DNA from: Apiospora phragmitis
Taxonomy: Eukaryota; Ascomycota; Sordariomycetes; Amphisphaeriales; Apiosporaceae
Direction: 5' to 3'
Assembly: GCA_038363925.1 (NCBI GenBank)
Contig: JAQQWL010000005.1
Span: 3,224,001-3,288,000 of the forward strand
Length of the DNA: 64,000 nt
Part shown: one piece after another, positions 1 to 11,159 of the stretch
Position numbering within the stretch: position 1 is the first letter of the stretch
How the letters are laid out: every line of letters begins with the position of its first letter
The notes under the pieces: generated by a model
Told to the model about the DNA's origin: nothing
What the model saw: the letters and a program-made list of their open reading frames with translations, nothing else
Database searches by the model: none
Translations under genes and position numbers: made by a program

Positions 1-61
1 AATAGCAAAAGCAAGTTAACTATTTCGAGAACAGCACACCATTGCGGAGGTCAGTCCCTCA

Positions 62-1219
62 TCATCTGCTGCCCGGGAGCTCCGAAAGCCAACCCTCGGT
101 GTCCTCGGTGACTGTGTTCTCCACCGCGCACTTGTTCATATCGGCGATCGGCTGCGTCTTCAGCACCCCCTGCACCCCGGGGCTGCCGCAGCCATGGAAC
201 ATGCAAGAGCTATTGAGAGCTCGCTGCAGCGAATCGCCCTTCCAGCCGAAGACGTAGTCGGCGTGGGTACCGTACCCCTTGCTATCCATAAACGACCAGA
301 CGAACGGCTGCGATTCATCCGCGGGCCACATGTCGGCAAACATGCTCGTGTTCCACATGGTCTCGTACGCGAGCTGCGGGACCTTGACCGGGTGCGACTC
401 CGGGCACTTGTCCACGTTGAGGAACCCCCCGTCGCCCGGGGGCTTGGTGTTGTACATGTGCGACTGGTGGTCCGGGCTGTCGAGGTTCACGCCGTCCCAG
501 CACGTCGGGAAGTGGTGGATCGCCATGATGCCCGCGGGGCACGGCCGCGCGGGGAGCTCGTACGTCTCGTGGCTGCGCGTTAGGATGTCCTCGAGGCAGG
601 TGTAGCGCAGGCCGGGCTGGCGCTGCGCGTCGCTGAGGTTGGTGATCGTGGGGCTGCCGACGGTCATGCGGAAGCCCTGGGGGAAGAAAGGGAGTACGGG
701 CGTTAGTCTCTGCTACTTCTAGTCTTTGATACGGGGTTCCGTGTCCGGTTACAGGGCACTCCTGGTGGTGCCGCCGCCACCACTACTTACCGGCTTGAAA
801 GCGCTGATATACTCGTCCCCGTCCGTCTCGAAGTCCCGCTCGGTGTAGTAAATCGTCATCCCCCCCTTGATGTCGCGCGCGTCGCGGCCCTCGTACCCGA
901 GCTGGGCGTTGGGGTATTGCGGCACGCGCTTGTAGGAGCCGTTGGTGGGGTGCCGGAAGTACAGCACGGCAGTCCAGTAGTTGGAGAAGTCCTCGCTGTA
1001 AGTGCAGGTCGTGCACGTCGCCTGCTCGCCGATGTCCCCCGCCATGCTCGCGTTGAAGGCGTTGCCGCCGACGATCTGGTGCACGTGGGCCGAGGGGACC
1101 TGGCCGGGCTCGACCAGCGGGTCTAGGCGCTGCGACGAGACGGTGGCGCAGCCGAAGCGGAGGGCGGCTTCGGAGAGGCTGGCGGCTTGGAGGAGCAGGA
1201 GGGGAGGGAGGCGGTGCAT
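62..1219 (-). CDS. Secreted DUF1996-domain protein
   Basis: Two exons, 1219..791 and 676..62, join in phase 0 across an intron with a GTAAGT donor and CAG acceptor, giving about 347 residues. The ATG at 1219 was chosen over an upstream in-frame ATG at 1279 because it starts a hydrophobic signal peptide (MHRLPPLLLLQAAS). The mature part has the DUF1996 pattern: an HVHQIVGGNAF block near the N-terminus, a CTTC pair, a YWTAVLYF stretch, GFRM at the exon junction and GWKGDSL near the C-terminus. The family is common in fungi as secreted or wall-associated proteins, often with WSC domains; no WSC domain is visible here and the biochemical role is unknown. A further 3' exon cannot be excluded because the window ends 60 bases past the stop. 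Confidence 0.85.
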
Positions 1220-1678
1220 TTTCGATGTATGTGTCTTTTTGTGAAATTTCTCTAAAAGTCTAGAGGATTGGTGCGACAAGTAACTAGCTACGCGTAGGTC
1301 CAGGAAAAGCAGTTAACGATGTTCAAGATGCGCTCTGCAATCCGGCGCGGTGTCTTTCAGGCTATTTGTATCAAGAAGCATACATCGACGGGGAGGCTTC
1401 CATCCAATGGATTGTGCGAGATAAGTGCCGACGTAACATTCATATACCAGATGCGTCTTGATTGGATGGCCGTTACGAGTATAGATTGGGAAGGGATTAT
1501 GTAAATTAACAACGCCGCTCGGCATGTTATAACGTCCACGGTTGGGAGTGCCAAATGATAGGAGATCGATACTGAACCCCTGAACTGACTGCGAACTCGC
1601 CACGCATTATCCAGATTCGTCGGCACGCTTATCTGGTTAATTACTTGTAATTAACGACATCCACCCCGCCGTATTCCA
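1220..1678. other. Intergenic, no gene seen
   Basis: Promoter side of the DUF1996 gene and 3' side of the polygalacturonase. The small open frames here have no recognisable content. Confidence 0.5.
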
Positions 1679-3289
1679 TCAATTGAAGCCCTTGTATTTA
1701 TCCGTGCAGGTCAGGTCTAATGATGTCCTGTCCATGTTCAGACAGTAAACATCCCGCGTGCCGTTGGGGCTCATGACGTCGATATCTTCAGCGCGGATAT
1801 TGGAGCACGCCTTATCGGAGCTACAGGCGAGCGCGCCAATAAGGGGCTGGTACTTCTTGCTCGTGCGCCCCCGAAACCTCTCGAAGACGATGTCCGAAAT
1901 GGTCAGCGGGCTCGGGTACTCGAGACAGAGCGTCAAGTTCTTCTGGCCGTAGCACTGGTCGATCTCGATGGTGTAGTCGACGTTGTCGATGACCATGCCG
2001 CTGTAGGTGATATTGCGGACGCGGCCGTCGCCGCCGCCGCCCTGCAGGTCGCCCGAGAGCGCCGACGGCGTGTTGGGCCAGACCTTGATGCGCGCGCCGT
2101 CGGACGCGTTGTGCAGCGACACGTTGCCCACCACACGTCTTCGACGATGTCGAAGGTGCCGGCGTACTGGCCCAGCGAGCCGACGCTGATGCCGTGTGAG
2201 CCGTTGCAGAAGAGGTTCTGGACCAGGATGTTGGTTGAGTTGGGCTTGAAGGCGACGCAGTCTGGGGTGGGGTGCGGGAGGAGGTCAGCCATTTGCTTGA
2301 CACTTATACTACTACTTTTCCACAAGAACTCTGTTTACTTACCGTCGCCGTTGTTAATGACCGAGTTCTGTATGGTCACTCCATCGCTGCGGTATGTGTC
2401 CCACCCGTCCCTGTCGCTCGTCAGCACATATGTCACACACTTGCCCCCCTGAACTGATCTGCAGGAACTCACGTATTTTTAGCCTCGTGCTTACTGGTGC
2501 TTCGGCCAGCAATGTCGATGTTGTTGAACACCACGTTCGTCGAGTTGGCCACGAAGTGGTAGTACTGAGGGCTGTATCTCAACGCGAGGTCGGAGATGAC
2601 GCTGTCGTGCAGACCGTCGATGCCAAAAAGCACGGGCCGCAGCGTGTAGATGTCTTTGGCATGCGTGTCGTACCAGATCTGGCCATTACCGTCTACCGTG
2701 CCGCCTGTTACGTTGCATGTCAGTAAGTATTGTTCCGGGCTTTTGAGGCAGGGGGCTGCTGAAGGTCACTCACCGCCGTAGATCCAAACGTCGTTTCCTC
2801 CCAGCTTGAAGAACGAGGTGACGTTCTGAAAGCCAAACTTGAATGAGTTGGCTTGCCAGTATGTGGTGTCGTTGGTGAATAGGATCTCGCCCTGGATGTC
2901 TGATGTTGGTTAGTAGCCTCTTGGGCCGGAGAGACAGATGCTATCAAGTAAAGGAAGCCTCTAAAGGTCAGCTTACCGATGTCTATGTGGTTCAGAAAAG
3001 TCCAATCCATAGCGGTACCAATAACATAAGTATAGTTCTTTCTGAACACGACCCGACCTCCATCATTGCATTCTTTGAAAGCATTCAGGATGCTGGGCGA
3101 GTCATCGGTCACGCCGTCGCCGTGGCTATCGATGAAACAAGTCTTGCATCGACGCTGCTCAGGCTGAACGACGGCATGGTAAGGTGCTTTGGGAGAAAAG
3201 GACAGGCTCGGGCGGGGAGAGATCTCATCTGTCGCAGTGACCAAAACAATAGCCATAGCAAGGCATGCGCCCCATAGTGTCGTCTTCAT
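1679..3289 (-). CDS. GH28 exo-polygalacturonase (one frameshift as read)
   Basis: Five exons: 3289..2977, 2899..2774, 2704..2473, 2416..2343 and 2261..1679. All introns are GT-AG, 56-81 nt. The protein is about 442 residues with one restored base and would be secreted to cleave galacturonate from pectin ends. The ATG at 3289 begins a signal peptide ([19 protein letters not shown]). The GH28 catalytic motifs are all present: NTD, followed by DGWDTYRSD, then GDD split by intron 4, GSHG, and RIK near the C-terminus. After NTD-containing exon 4 the reading frame breaks once, near 2131, where GTGTGGTGGGC stands for an expected GTGTGGGTGGGC; everything downstream is conserved in the shifted frame. 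Either the gene is recently inactivated or one G was lost in the assembly. The sum of exon lengths plus one base is exactly divisible by three. Confidence 0.88.
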
Positions 3290-3737
3290 CTTGACCGTGG
3301 AGGAAAGGCGCACTATAAGAAGCTACCTAGGTAAGTATACAAGAGGTATAGCCACCAAGTCTTCAAGAGATTAAGGCAAGACCAAGGAGTTTGCAAATGC
3401 AGGTACAGTGTTGCTACCATGTTTAGCCCTTGAGAAAATTAGAAATATATATTCAGTCCTGAATGATGGGATTGGTGGAAATACCCATGAATACTGACTT
3501 ACTACCGACTATCTGGTACGATGCATTAGATTAGCCGTGCTAGCCACTCCGCAATACCCCCACCTGTTCAGTAGACGATGCCCCTAAAGCACTATCCGAT
3601 TGCGGGGGAGGCACCACCTAACCCATTCAGCATACATTCAATACACTCACTGCAGGATGAATGCCGGGAGATCCCAAAAAGATGTAAAATCAGAGTACAG
3701 TTATTCAACCATTGACTCAATAATTGAATTGATTAGG
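3290..3737. other. Intergenic, no gene seen
   Basis: Upstream region of the polygalacturonase and 3' flank of the DUF427 gene. No supported gene or RNA. Confidence 0.45.
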
Positions 3738-4294
3738 TCAGACGACGGGGTCGAAGTTCCCATCCTTGCCCTTGACGATCCCATCGATGTCGCTCGTCAC
3801 CCAGCCTCCGTAAAAGTCGCCAGGCTGCGGCTCGACCCGTTCCCCATCCACGTAGCAGTCCCACGGCCCCGCATACAGCGACAGGTAGCCCTTGATGGCT
3901 TCGAAGGGCTTGGTCGGACTGTTGTACGACCATATGCGATTCGATACGGTGTTGTTGCTGCTGCTGTTGTCCTTGATGGAGTAATATGTGGCCCGGCCTT
4001 TCCACTCACAGAACGATAAGCGGGAGGTTTGGGTGAGCGGGACCAAGATGGAGGAGGGCGGGAGATAGTATGCTTTAGAGAGTCAGTCAGTATGAAATGG
4101 TATAGTGGTGGACGGAAAAGAGGAAATAGGATCTATCATTTACTTGGGGGATGATGGGTTTCTAGCACCCAGCATGCTTCTTTGGTGTCTGCAATGAGTT
4201 GGCCGTTCCACTTGACTTGTAAGTGCCTGGGAGTGCGCTCTAGCAGCGGCGGCCTTGGGAACGACTGCACATTCAACTTGGGTGTCGCAGCCAT
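3738..4294 (-). CDS. DUF427 domain protein
   Basis: Two exons, 4294..4144 and 4072..3738, joined in phase 1 by an intron with a GTAAAT donor and AAG acceptor; 161 residues. The ATG at 4294 is preferred because the protein then starts MAATPKLN directly before the domain; an earlier in-frame ATG exists at 4339. DUF427 signatures are clear: RHLQVKWNGQLIADT, WVLETHHPP running into TYYLPPSS across the splice junction, CEWKGRATYYS, WSYNSPT and AIKGYLSLYAG with the C-terminal DCYVDGE. These small proteins are widespread in bacteria and fungi and have no well-established function. No signal peptide or membrane segment is visible, so a cytosolic location is inferred. Confidence 0.85.
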
Positions 4295-4909
4295 GGTAGT
4301 GATGTGTCTGCTGATGGATAGTTTCATAAAATATTTCAAAAATCTTTATCCTCGAGTATGTGTATGTAAATATATGTCAAGCATGAAACACACAATCCTC
4401 CTCCGATCAGTCACCGGCGTCATCGACTTTCAATGGGCTGTCTGTACAAAAGTGTTGCTGCCAAGCTGTGGCTCTGCGCTGTGGCCAGAAACTGTGGCTT
4501 GAAGAACAGGACCCCAGCGTGCCCAGACAACTCCAGCGCTGCGTCATAGCGCCTGGCTTGACTTTCCTTCAGTGGACGATGCGAGTCAACCCCGCCAAAA
4601 CCCTTCCGACATCTGATAAACCCGCGCCAGCCTGACACGCCTGGAACTCAGAACTGCCCAAATCCCCACCCTTTAGTTTGGATTTGGGGTTCACCTGGCA
4701 GGGGAGCATGCACTCCCACTAAGTAACCTAACGTACAGTACATACCACCTCAGTTCGCCACTATCGCCAACGGTAATCCATCTCTCTCCTTGAAACACCA
4801 CTTCCACCACTAGATTGACACATCGCATCGGCGCGCTGAGCATTTCGGCACCTAAAGGAACCATCCAACTCCATATCCTTACTTCCGACAACCCACCCAG
4901 ATCGGCAAG
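4295..4909. other. Divergent promoter region
   Basis: This 615-base gap separates the divergently transcribed DUF427 and DID2 genes, so it should carry both promoters. No defined regulatory site was recognised. Confidence 0.4.
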
Positions 4910-5679
4910 ATGAATAACAGAGCGATCGAGCTCGAGTTCCAGGCCTCGGTACGTCTCCTCCTCCAGCGGCCCAACTTCCCGACAATCAACCCAGCGTCCA
5001 TACCCTTTGTCTTTAATAAAAGTCTTCCGCGAGAAAGAAATGGGGAATAAAGAAGAGAGGATAGTTAGCTAACCAACCAACCCCGCCTTCACAGTTCATC
5101 GCGCGCCAACTCCGCAACGACGCCAAGAAGGCGCGGCGCCAGGACGGCACGCTGCGCAAGCAGATCCAGGACCTGCTGAAGAAGGGCAAGAAGCAGCAAG
5201 CCTACCAGAAGGCGAAGCTGCTGCTGGCCCAACAATCGCTCGCCGACAAGCTCGACAGCCAGGCCGACCAGGCCGAGCTGCAGGCCTCGCAGATGAAGGC
5301 GAACAACGCAATGAACCGGATGACGGCCATGGTGGCGCAGTCGACGAAAGTGATGGGCGCGGCGTCGCGGTCGATGAACTCGGAACGCACCCTTAGTGTC
5401 CTGGAGCAGAATAAGCAGCAGAACGACGAGCTCGCCATCAAGTCGGCCATGCACGACGCCGCCGTCGCCGACACCACCAGCCAGCAGGTCAGCGAGGACG
5501 CCGTGCACGAGCTGCTGGGCCAGCTCGCCGACGACGCGGGCGTCCAGCTCAGCGCCGAGTTCAGCAGCGCCCAGCCCTCCACCGCCGAGCCCGTCAAGCC
5601 CCAGGCCGCCGCCAGCGGCGAGCCCACCGCTGAGGAGGAGGATGCGCTGCAGCAGCGGCTGCGGGCCCTGCGCGCATAA
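4910..5679 (+). CDS. DID2: ESCRT-III-associated protein Did2/CHMP1
   Basis: Two exons, 4910..4948 (13 codons) and 5095..5679, in phase 0; the intron has GTACGT and CACAG. The product is 207 residues, the usual CHMP1 length. It begins MNNRAIELEF and continues FIARQLRNDAKKARR, the basic helix 1 of the Snf7 fold, followed by the KANNAMNRMTAMVAQSTKVM segment typical of CHMP1 and an acidic C-terminal half. The end, EEEDALQQRLRALRA, is a MIM1 motif of the kind that recruits Vps4 and Vta1. Did2 works on endosomes in multivesicular-body formation. The short first exon is typical for this gene in filamentous ascomycetes. Identification is from sequence pattern; the C-terminal MIM1 helix separates it from Vps2, Vps24 and Snf7. 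Confidence 0.9.
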
Positions 5680-6457
5680 GGGAACAACAAGAAGAAGACG
5701 ACGCAGGAGGAGCGGATACATAGAAGAAAACACCACTGGTAAAAGAAACGAAAATGAGCGGGTGGGAACGTCAAGTGATGGGCATCCCATGTCCCCTCAT
5801 TTCCCACCCTCATATCCAGATGCTGGAATCCCCAGTCGCAGCATATGGTTATTAACGATATATGTTGAACGAGAGTCCCAGTTTGGGGTGAAGGACAAAG
5901 ATCATGGCAGAGTCCATTTCCTACTTTGAGATGGCGAGCATTGAATTAAGCGCGGCGGTCATAGTCTATAGGCTGGAAATAACGCAAACCGGCGGAAACA
6001 GGAGAGCAGAGAAGATGGCATCAATGGGAGTAGGCTAGGGTTCTTTTTCTATATTTTCCTTCTCCCCCTCCCTTCCCAACTGGGTCGGGTATTGGGAGTC
6101 TTCTGGGTTTTGCGTAGTCATTATGGTCACACATATTCTCCGATCGTTTTACTAGACCTGATTTTATCACTCTTGGAAACATCCGTCCTTCCAATGCAAT
6201 GCTTCTGTCGAATTCGTTTCTAGACACCGCCATATCCGTGACTTTTCCAGTAAATCCTCAATGAATTCTACCACCAATATCCGGAAACGCCGTAGTCTGT
6301 CTGCCTTGTTTTGTCTGATCATTATTTCTCGTCCTGAACCAAGTCGCATCGTCATGTACTCAACAGCATCAACAACACCGAAACCCATTCAAAAGAGACG
6401 GAGTATCGCTAGTGTTCTCCCCTAAACATCTCGTCCCCGCATCTTCTTATCTTCCAT
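5680..6457. other. Convergent intergenic region
   Basis: Shared 3' flanks of DID2 and SKI2. Only short frames without recognisable content are present. Confidence 0.45.
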
Positions 6458-9400
6458 CTACATATACAGACTAGCCACAGCCGTAATATCCCGCTTAATC
6501 ATCTCCTGCGCCTCCTGCATCTTCTGGTACAGCTCCGGGTCCCCGATGATGCGCGCCGCGTTCTTGACCTCGCGGCACGTCTCGTCGAGCCGCGTGATGG
6601 TGCGCACGATGGTGCCCTCGAGCACGTCAGTCAGGTCCGTGATCTTGCGGAAGCTCATACCGCGCGCCCACTCGTAGACGACCTCGACCAGGCCGAACCG
6701 CGGCCGCGACACGAAGTCGTTGCTGTCCTCGGCCGACTGGATCACCTGGTGGAGGGTCTGCACCGCGTTGACCTTCTCCGAGATTTCCACGACCGTCTTT
6801 ATCCCCCGCTCGAGGTTGCCGGGAAGGTTCGGCACGGTGTCCGTCTTCTCCTGGAACACAAAGGCCGATAGCAGCGCCGCGATCTCGGCCGGCTCATACT
6901 CGGCCAGCACGTTGTCGAGGATGAGCTCGGTGAGGACGAGCTCGTCGGCGCTGTGGATCTCGCAGGCGACCTTGCCCTTGAGCTGGATACGCGACTCGGC
7001 GTCGATAAAGGACAAATCCTTGAGCACCTGGATACGCTGCTCGTAGTCAGGCAGCAACTGCAGGTTCTGGTTCGACAGCGACTGCCGCAGCGACGCGATC
7101 GTCTCCTTGATGAGCCACTGGTCGTGGCACATGGCAAAGTGCCGCAAGAAGTGCTTGCACCAGAGCGGCGCCTGGTCCGACGCGGCCGCCTCCTCCTTCT
7201 TGCGCTTGCCCATGAGCTCCTGCAGCGGCAGGCTCTTGATCTTGCCCAGGTCCATCTCCTCCCACATGTCCGAGTCCCAGGTCTTGCAGATGGCGTACAT
7301 CCTGTCCTTGGCCTTGACGTACGCCTCGCCGCCCTGGAAGACCTCGGGTACGATGCCCTTGGTGAGTTTCTTCGTGAGGCACTCGACGTCACTAAGCGGC
7401 ACGTGAACACACCGGAAATGGATGTCCTTCTTCTTCTGGGGCAGAGGGGTGAAGGCGTGGAAGAACGTCTTGGTGAAGGGTAGCAAGTCGGTGGAATCTC
7501 TAGTTTCCCGCATCGCCCGAATCTCGAAGACGTGAACAGTGGGCTGATCGCCTAGTGTCTTCACACTGATTCCGTCAGACAGAAGAATGCCAGGAGTCCT
7601 GACGCCGTCCTTCTGGAAAACAATAAGCCGTGACTGCGAGAACATCTTCCGCCCGACAGGGATAGTGAGCAAGCCTTGGTAGAGTTCCTGTGTCATCTGG
7701 CGGAAGTTCATGGCGGCTTGATGGCACTGATCCATCACAGGATCGCAAATCTCGCAGGAATCCCGCTTGATCTTGGCCAGATCGGCCTCCGAGATCTTGA
7801 CAGCCTTCTCATGCTCTGGCAGCAGCTGCTGTGTTGCGTGTTCGGAGAAACTACGCTTAATCATTTCCTCGATCTTCAGTGCTTCAACACGCAGCAAGTT
7901 CAAGATCATGTTATACGTGAGTCTGAACTGGGATCGGAGTTTACTAGGCTCGCCCAGGATCATCTTCTGCAGATCGAGAGCGGGAGGCGCCTCGTCTCCA
8001 CCTCCAGGTGGCACGATGATGACAGAGCCGACAGTGTCCAGACCTCGGCGACCAGCACGGCCGGCCATCTGGGTGTACTCGCCGGGTAGCAGGTTCCGGA
8101 ACGAATGGCCGTCGTGTTTGCGGTAACCCGAAAAGACGACTGTGCGTGTGGGCAAGTTGAGACCCATGGCAAAAGTCTCGGTGGCGAAGAGCACCTTAAC
8201 CAAAGTCTGGGCAAACAGAATCTCCACAACCTCCTTGACAATCGGCAAGAGACCACCATGATGCACGGCAATGCCCCTGGCCAGAAGCTCTCTCATGCGG
8301 ATAATCTGCGGCAAGTTGCGATCATCAGGTCGCAGCCGGGCTACCGACTTCTCGATGATCACGTGAATGTGGCTTTTCTCCTGTGCGGTGGAGAAGTCCT
8401 GGTTGCTCAAGGCATCTGCGTTTTCCTCGCATCGCTTCTTGGAAAAGACGAAAATACAAGCAGGGAGCAAGTTGGACTTCTTTAGGAACTGCACCATATG
8501 CACCCAAAGATTCTTGTCTTGCGCCATCGATGTGAAGCCACCAGGTCGGCCGGCTCGGCCCATGTGCCCGGGGTTGTGACTGGCTCTTGGTGGACCTCCG
8601 CGACCTCGCTGTTGGCCCCCGCCCCTGGGCCCGCCACGGCCTTGTTGGCCACCGCGTTGGTTCCCGCGTTGATTGCCACCGCCGCCTCTGCCTTGTGCTG
8701 AAGCTGGTGGTAATACCTTGTCCTTTCCGCGCAGTGCTTGATCGGCTGCCTTCCATCCCGTCTCATTGAACTTCTTGTCGGCGCTCACGATCTGGTGTAT
8801 GTTCTTGTTGGCCCAGAGGTAGTGCTCGAGCGGGACGGGTCTCTTCGGAGTGGAGATAACGTAGATGTCTTTCTGTTTCGTGCGGCCGACCCAGGATGCG
8901 AATTCGTACGTGTTGGGCACGGTAGCCGAGAGAAGAATGAGAGATACGTGCTCTGGCAACATTATGATGACTTCTTCCCAGACCACACCACGTTCGATGT
9001 CGTTCACGTAATGCACCTCGTCGAAGATGACGAACTCGACATCTCTGATTAGATCCGCTCCCCTGTAAAGCATACTCCTCAAGATCTCCGTCGTCATGAT
9101 CAAACAGCTAGCCTCAGGGTTGATCTGAACATCACCCGTCAGGATACCCACTTCATCGAAGGTCTGTCTGAAATCACGGAACTTCTGATTGCTGAGCGCC
9201 TTGATTGGCGAAGTGTAGATGGCTTTGGTCATGTGCCGCGCTGCGAGCGCAATGGCGTATTCGGCCACGACCGTCTTTCCAGCCGATGTATGTGCGGCGA
9301 CAAAGACCGAGTCGCCATTCTCCAAGTGGTAGACCGCCTCCTTCTGGAAGTTATCCAGCTCAAAGGGCCATTCCCTGGCCATGTCGGGAACCAGTTCTCG

Positions 9401-10312
9401 GAAATTGGGAATATCGCGTTTGATGTCCACCATGTGCGCCCACTCGCGCCCAGCCTTTCTAGCGCTGGAGAGAGCGAGGTTGCCGTGCGGGTTGAGAGCA
9501 GGGAACTCGACAGGCAAGAGCGCATCGATGTCTTCGCCATCTTCCTCTTCGCCCTCGGCCTCGGCATCTTCAGCAGCAGCGCCATTTGTCTTAGTCCCGT
9601 CAACCTCTTCAGACCCATCGGGGGCGTTCTCGGGCTCTTGATCCAGCTCTTGCTCAATGGCCTTGGCGCCAGACTCGCTTGCCTTGTTTTTCTTCTTCTT
9701 GCTGAAGTCGATACCGCGGTCGAGGCCGGGGGCAATCTCCAGCAAGCCACCCTCGGCACCCAGCTTGATGACCCGTTCCAGCTTGTTACCCGATCCGTTC
9801 GCTGCGCCGGGAGCCGGGCGGTGCAGCTGGTCCTCCGAAGCCGCGATGGCGTCCACGCCCTCCAGGCCACCGGGCGCGAAGGGCACGAAACCCGCCGCCC
9901 CGCGCACGAAGTCGGCGCGGCCCGCGGGCTTGCGCGCCATGCTGGTCGAGTTCTTGGCCGTGGCGCTGCCGGCGGGGACGGTGACGTTCTCATAACCAAC
10001 GACGCGGCCCTCGAGGCCCTGGCGCTTAAACCGGGTGACGGTCCGCGTCTGGGTCGGGGCGAGGCGGAAGAGCTCGGTCAGGTCGGCGGGGGCGTCCCAG
10101 CGTTGCTGCAGCCGGTTGAGCCATTCGGTGTTGAAGGTGCCGGATGGTGTCAGGAAGTCGCGCTCGAGCTGGGCCTTGATCGCGTCCGGGTCGTGCTTCG
10201 CGCGCTTGCGGGGGCGGCGCTGGTAGAAGAGGTCGTCGATGTTGTTGTGGACGTCGTCCTCGGTCGAGAGGCGGAGCTCGCTCAGGATTTCTGCGAGATC
10301 CGGCGACGCCAT
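6458..10312 (-). CDS. SKI2: Ski2-like DExH RNA helicase of the SKI complex
   Basis: One uninterrupted exon of 3855 bases gives 1284 residues, the usual Ski2 length. The ATG at 10312 (MASPDLAEIL) is preferred to an upstream in-frame ATG at 10369. Order of parts: N-terminal arm with acidic linker; helicase core with Walker A AHTSAGKT, DEVH box in VIFDEVHYVND, SATVPN, then an Arg/Gly-rich insert (RGGGGNQRGNQ and following) within the arch position, FATETFAMGLNLP and QMAGRAGRRG; and the C-terminal DSHCT domain. Ski2 feeds mRNA to the cytoplasmic exosome together with Ski3 and Ski8. The RGG-rich stretch sits between the two RecA domains and could be arginine-methylated. Mtr4 is the main alternative, but the DEVH variant and the long N-terminal arm favour Ski2. 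A long antisense frame over the 5' end is a codon-bias shadow. Confidence 0.93.
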   Translation of the reverse strand: MASPDLAEILSELRLSTEDDVHNNIDDLFYQRRPRKRAKHDPDAIKAQLERDFLTPSGTFNTEWLNRLQQRWDAPADLTELFRLAPTQTRTVTRFKRQGLEGRVVGYENVTVPAGSATAKNSTSMARKPAGRADFVRGAAGFVPFAPGGLEGVDAIAASEDQLHRPAPGAANGSGNKLERVIKLGAEGGLLEIAPGLDRGIDFSKKKKNKASESGAKAIEQELDQEPENAPDGSEEVDGTKTNGAAAEDAEAEGEEEDGEDIDALLPVEFPALNPHGNLALSSARKAGREWAHMVDIKRDIPNFRELVPDMAREWPFELDNFQKEAVYHLENGDSVFVAAHTSAGKTVVAEYAIALAARHMTKAIYTSPIKALSNQKFRDFRQTFDEVGILTGDVQINPEASCLIMTTEILRSMLYRGADLIRDVEFVIFDEVHYVNDIERGVVWEEVIIMLPEHVSLILLSATVPNTYEFASWVGRTKQKDIYVISTPKRPVPLEHYLWANKNIHQIVSADKKFNETGWKAADQALRGKDKVLPPASAQGRGGGGNQRGNQRGGQQGRGGPRGGGQQRGRGGPPRASHNPGHMGRAGRPGGFTSMAQDKNLWVHMVQFLKKSNLLPACIFVFSKKRCEENADALSNQDFSTAQEKSHIHVIIEKSVARLRPDDRNLPQIIRMRELLARGIAVHHGGLLPIVKEVVEILFAQTLVKVLFATETFAMGLNLPTRTVVFSGYRKHDGHSFRNLLPGEYTQMAGRAGRRGLDTVGSVIIVPPGGGDEAPPALDLQKMILGEPSKLRSQFRLTYNMILNLLRVEALKIEEMIKRSFSEHATQQLLPEHEKAVKISEADLAKIKRDSCEICDPVMDQCHQAAMNFRQMTQELYQGLLTIPVGRKMFSQSRLIVFQKDGVRTPGILLSDGISVKTLGDQPTVHVFEIRAMRETRDSTDLLPFTKTFFHAFTPLPQKKKDIHFRCVHVPLSDVECLTKKLTKGIVPEVFQGGEAYVKAKDRMYAICKTWDSDMWEEMDLGKIKSLPLQELMGKRKKEEAAASDQAPLWCKHFLRHFAMCHDQWLIKETIASLRQSLSNQNLQLLPDYEQRIQVLKDLSFIDAESRIQLKGKVACEIHSADELVLTELILDNVLAEYEPAEIAALLSAFVFQEKTDTVPNLPGNLERGIKTVVEISEKVNAVQTLHQVIQSAEDSNDFVSRPRFGLVEVVYEWARGMSFRKITDLTDVLEGTIVRTITRLDETCREVKNAARIIGDPELYQKMQEAQEMIKRDITAVASLYM

Positions 10313-11159
10313 GGTGAGGGGGGCGTGCTTGCGTATCTGGCTGTTGGGGGTATTTCCAACAAGATACAACAGAGAAGCTTAAAAATATGTGCTGGGTTGT
10401 TACTCGGAACTACAAGCAGGTTGCTGTCATCTTTGGTGATTAATGATTTGCTGAAATAGACTAAGGTTAGGTGTGTTGGTGGGATGTTGGCAAGCTCCAT
10501 CGCCCCAATTCCCAATTGCTTGCACCTGGAGCTTTGTTCTAGTGGGGGAGGGGTGGAGATTGGTTGACCTCATCCATGAAATCCACACGCAGAATGTGTG
10601 ACTGGCCATGGTAGGGATGTAACTTAAATTGTTCCTTCATTATACTTCCACTTTTGTCTCATGCCTTTCATTACAGTTCAAGAAATATCTCCATTGCATT
10701 AATTCGGACTGTTGCATACTTAGTAATTACGGGTGTTTTTACGGGCAACCGGAGATAGGTACCATTGAAATCTCTCCCATCTTATATTGGCCCCGTAGCT
10801 TATCATTATCTTTGGCAGTAGTCCGGCACGCGGAGGCAGCGTCATCGATGTCTGTCTTCGCGAGACAAACAGTCCAAGTCACTGTTACTGGCTCTTCTAC
10901 GTTTGCCGATCTAAGCCCAGACATTGCTATGCACGATAGTCATGGGTTTCGGTATCTATTATACACACAATTTCCTGTAATGGCAAGTTGAGTCCTGCAT
11001 GTGTAATTCGATACAAGTAGAACAACTTCAAAGAAACCAAACATGAATACGGCCCCGCACTACGTAGCCCAGGGATGTGCGACTTCCCTACCATCATGCC
11101 ACTTCTTTGCCCCTTTTACCAGCTTTACCTCAAAATCTAGTTCCCCTGAACGCTGCCGA
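10313..11159. other. Intergenic, SKI2 promoter side
   Basis: No supported gene. The 5' half must contain the SKI2 promoter. Short frames on both strands show no family features. Confidence 0.45.

Noticed and set aside
5089..5790. 233-codon minus-strand frame over DID2
   Set aside because: Leu/Gly/Val-rich shadow of the CHMP1 gene with no domain of its own.
9233..10459. 408-codon plus-strand frame opposite the SKI2 5' region
   Set aside because: Antisense shadow of a GC-rich coding sequence; SKI2 itself is complete and conserved on the other strand.
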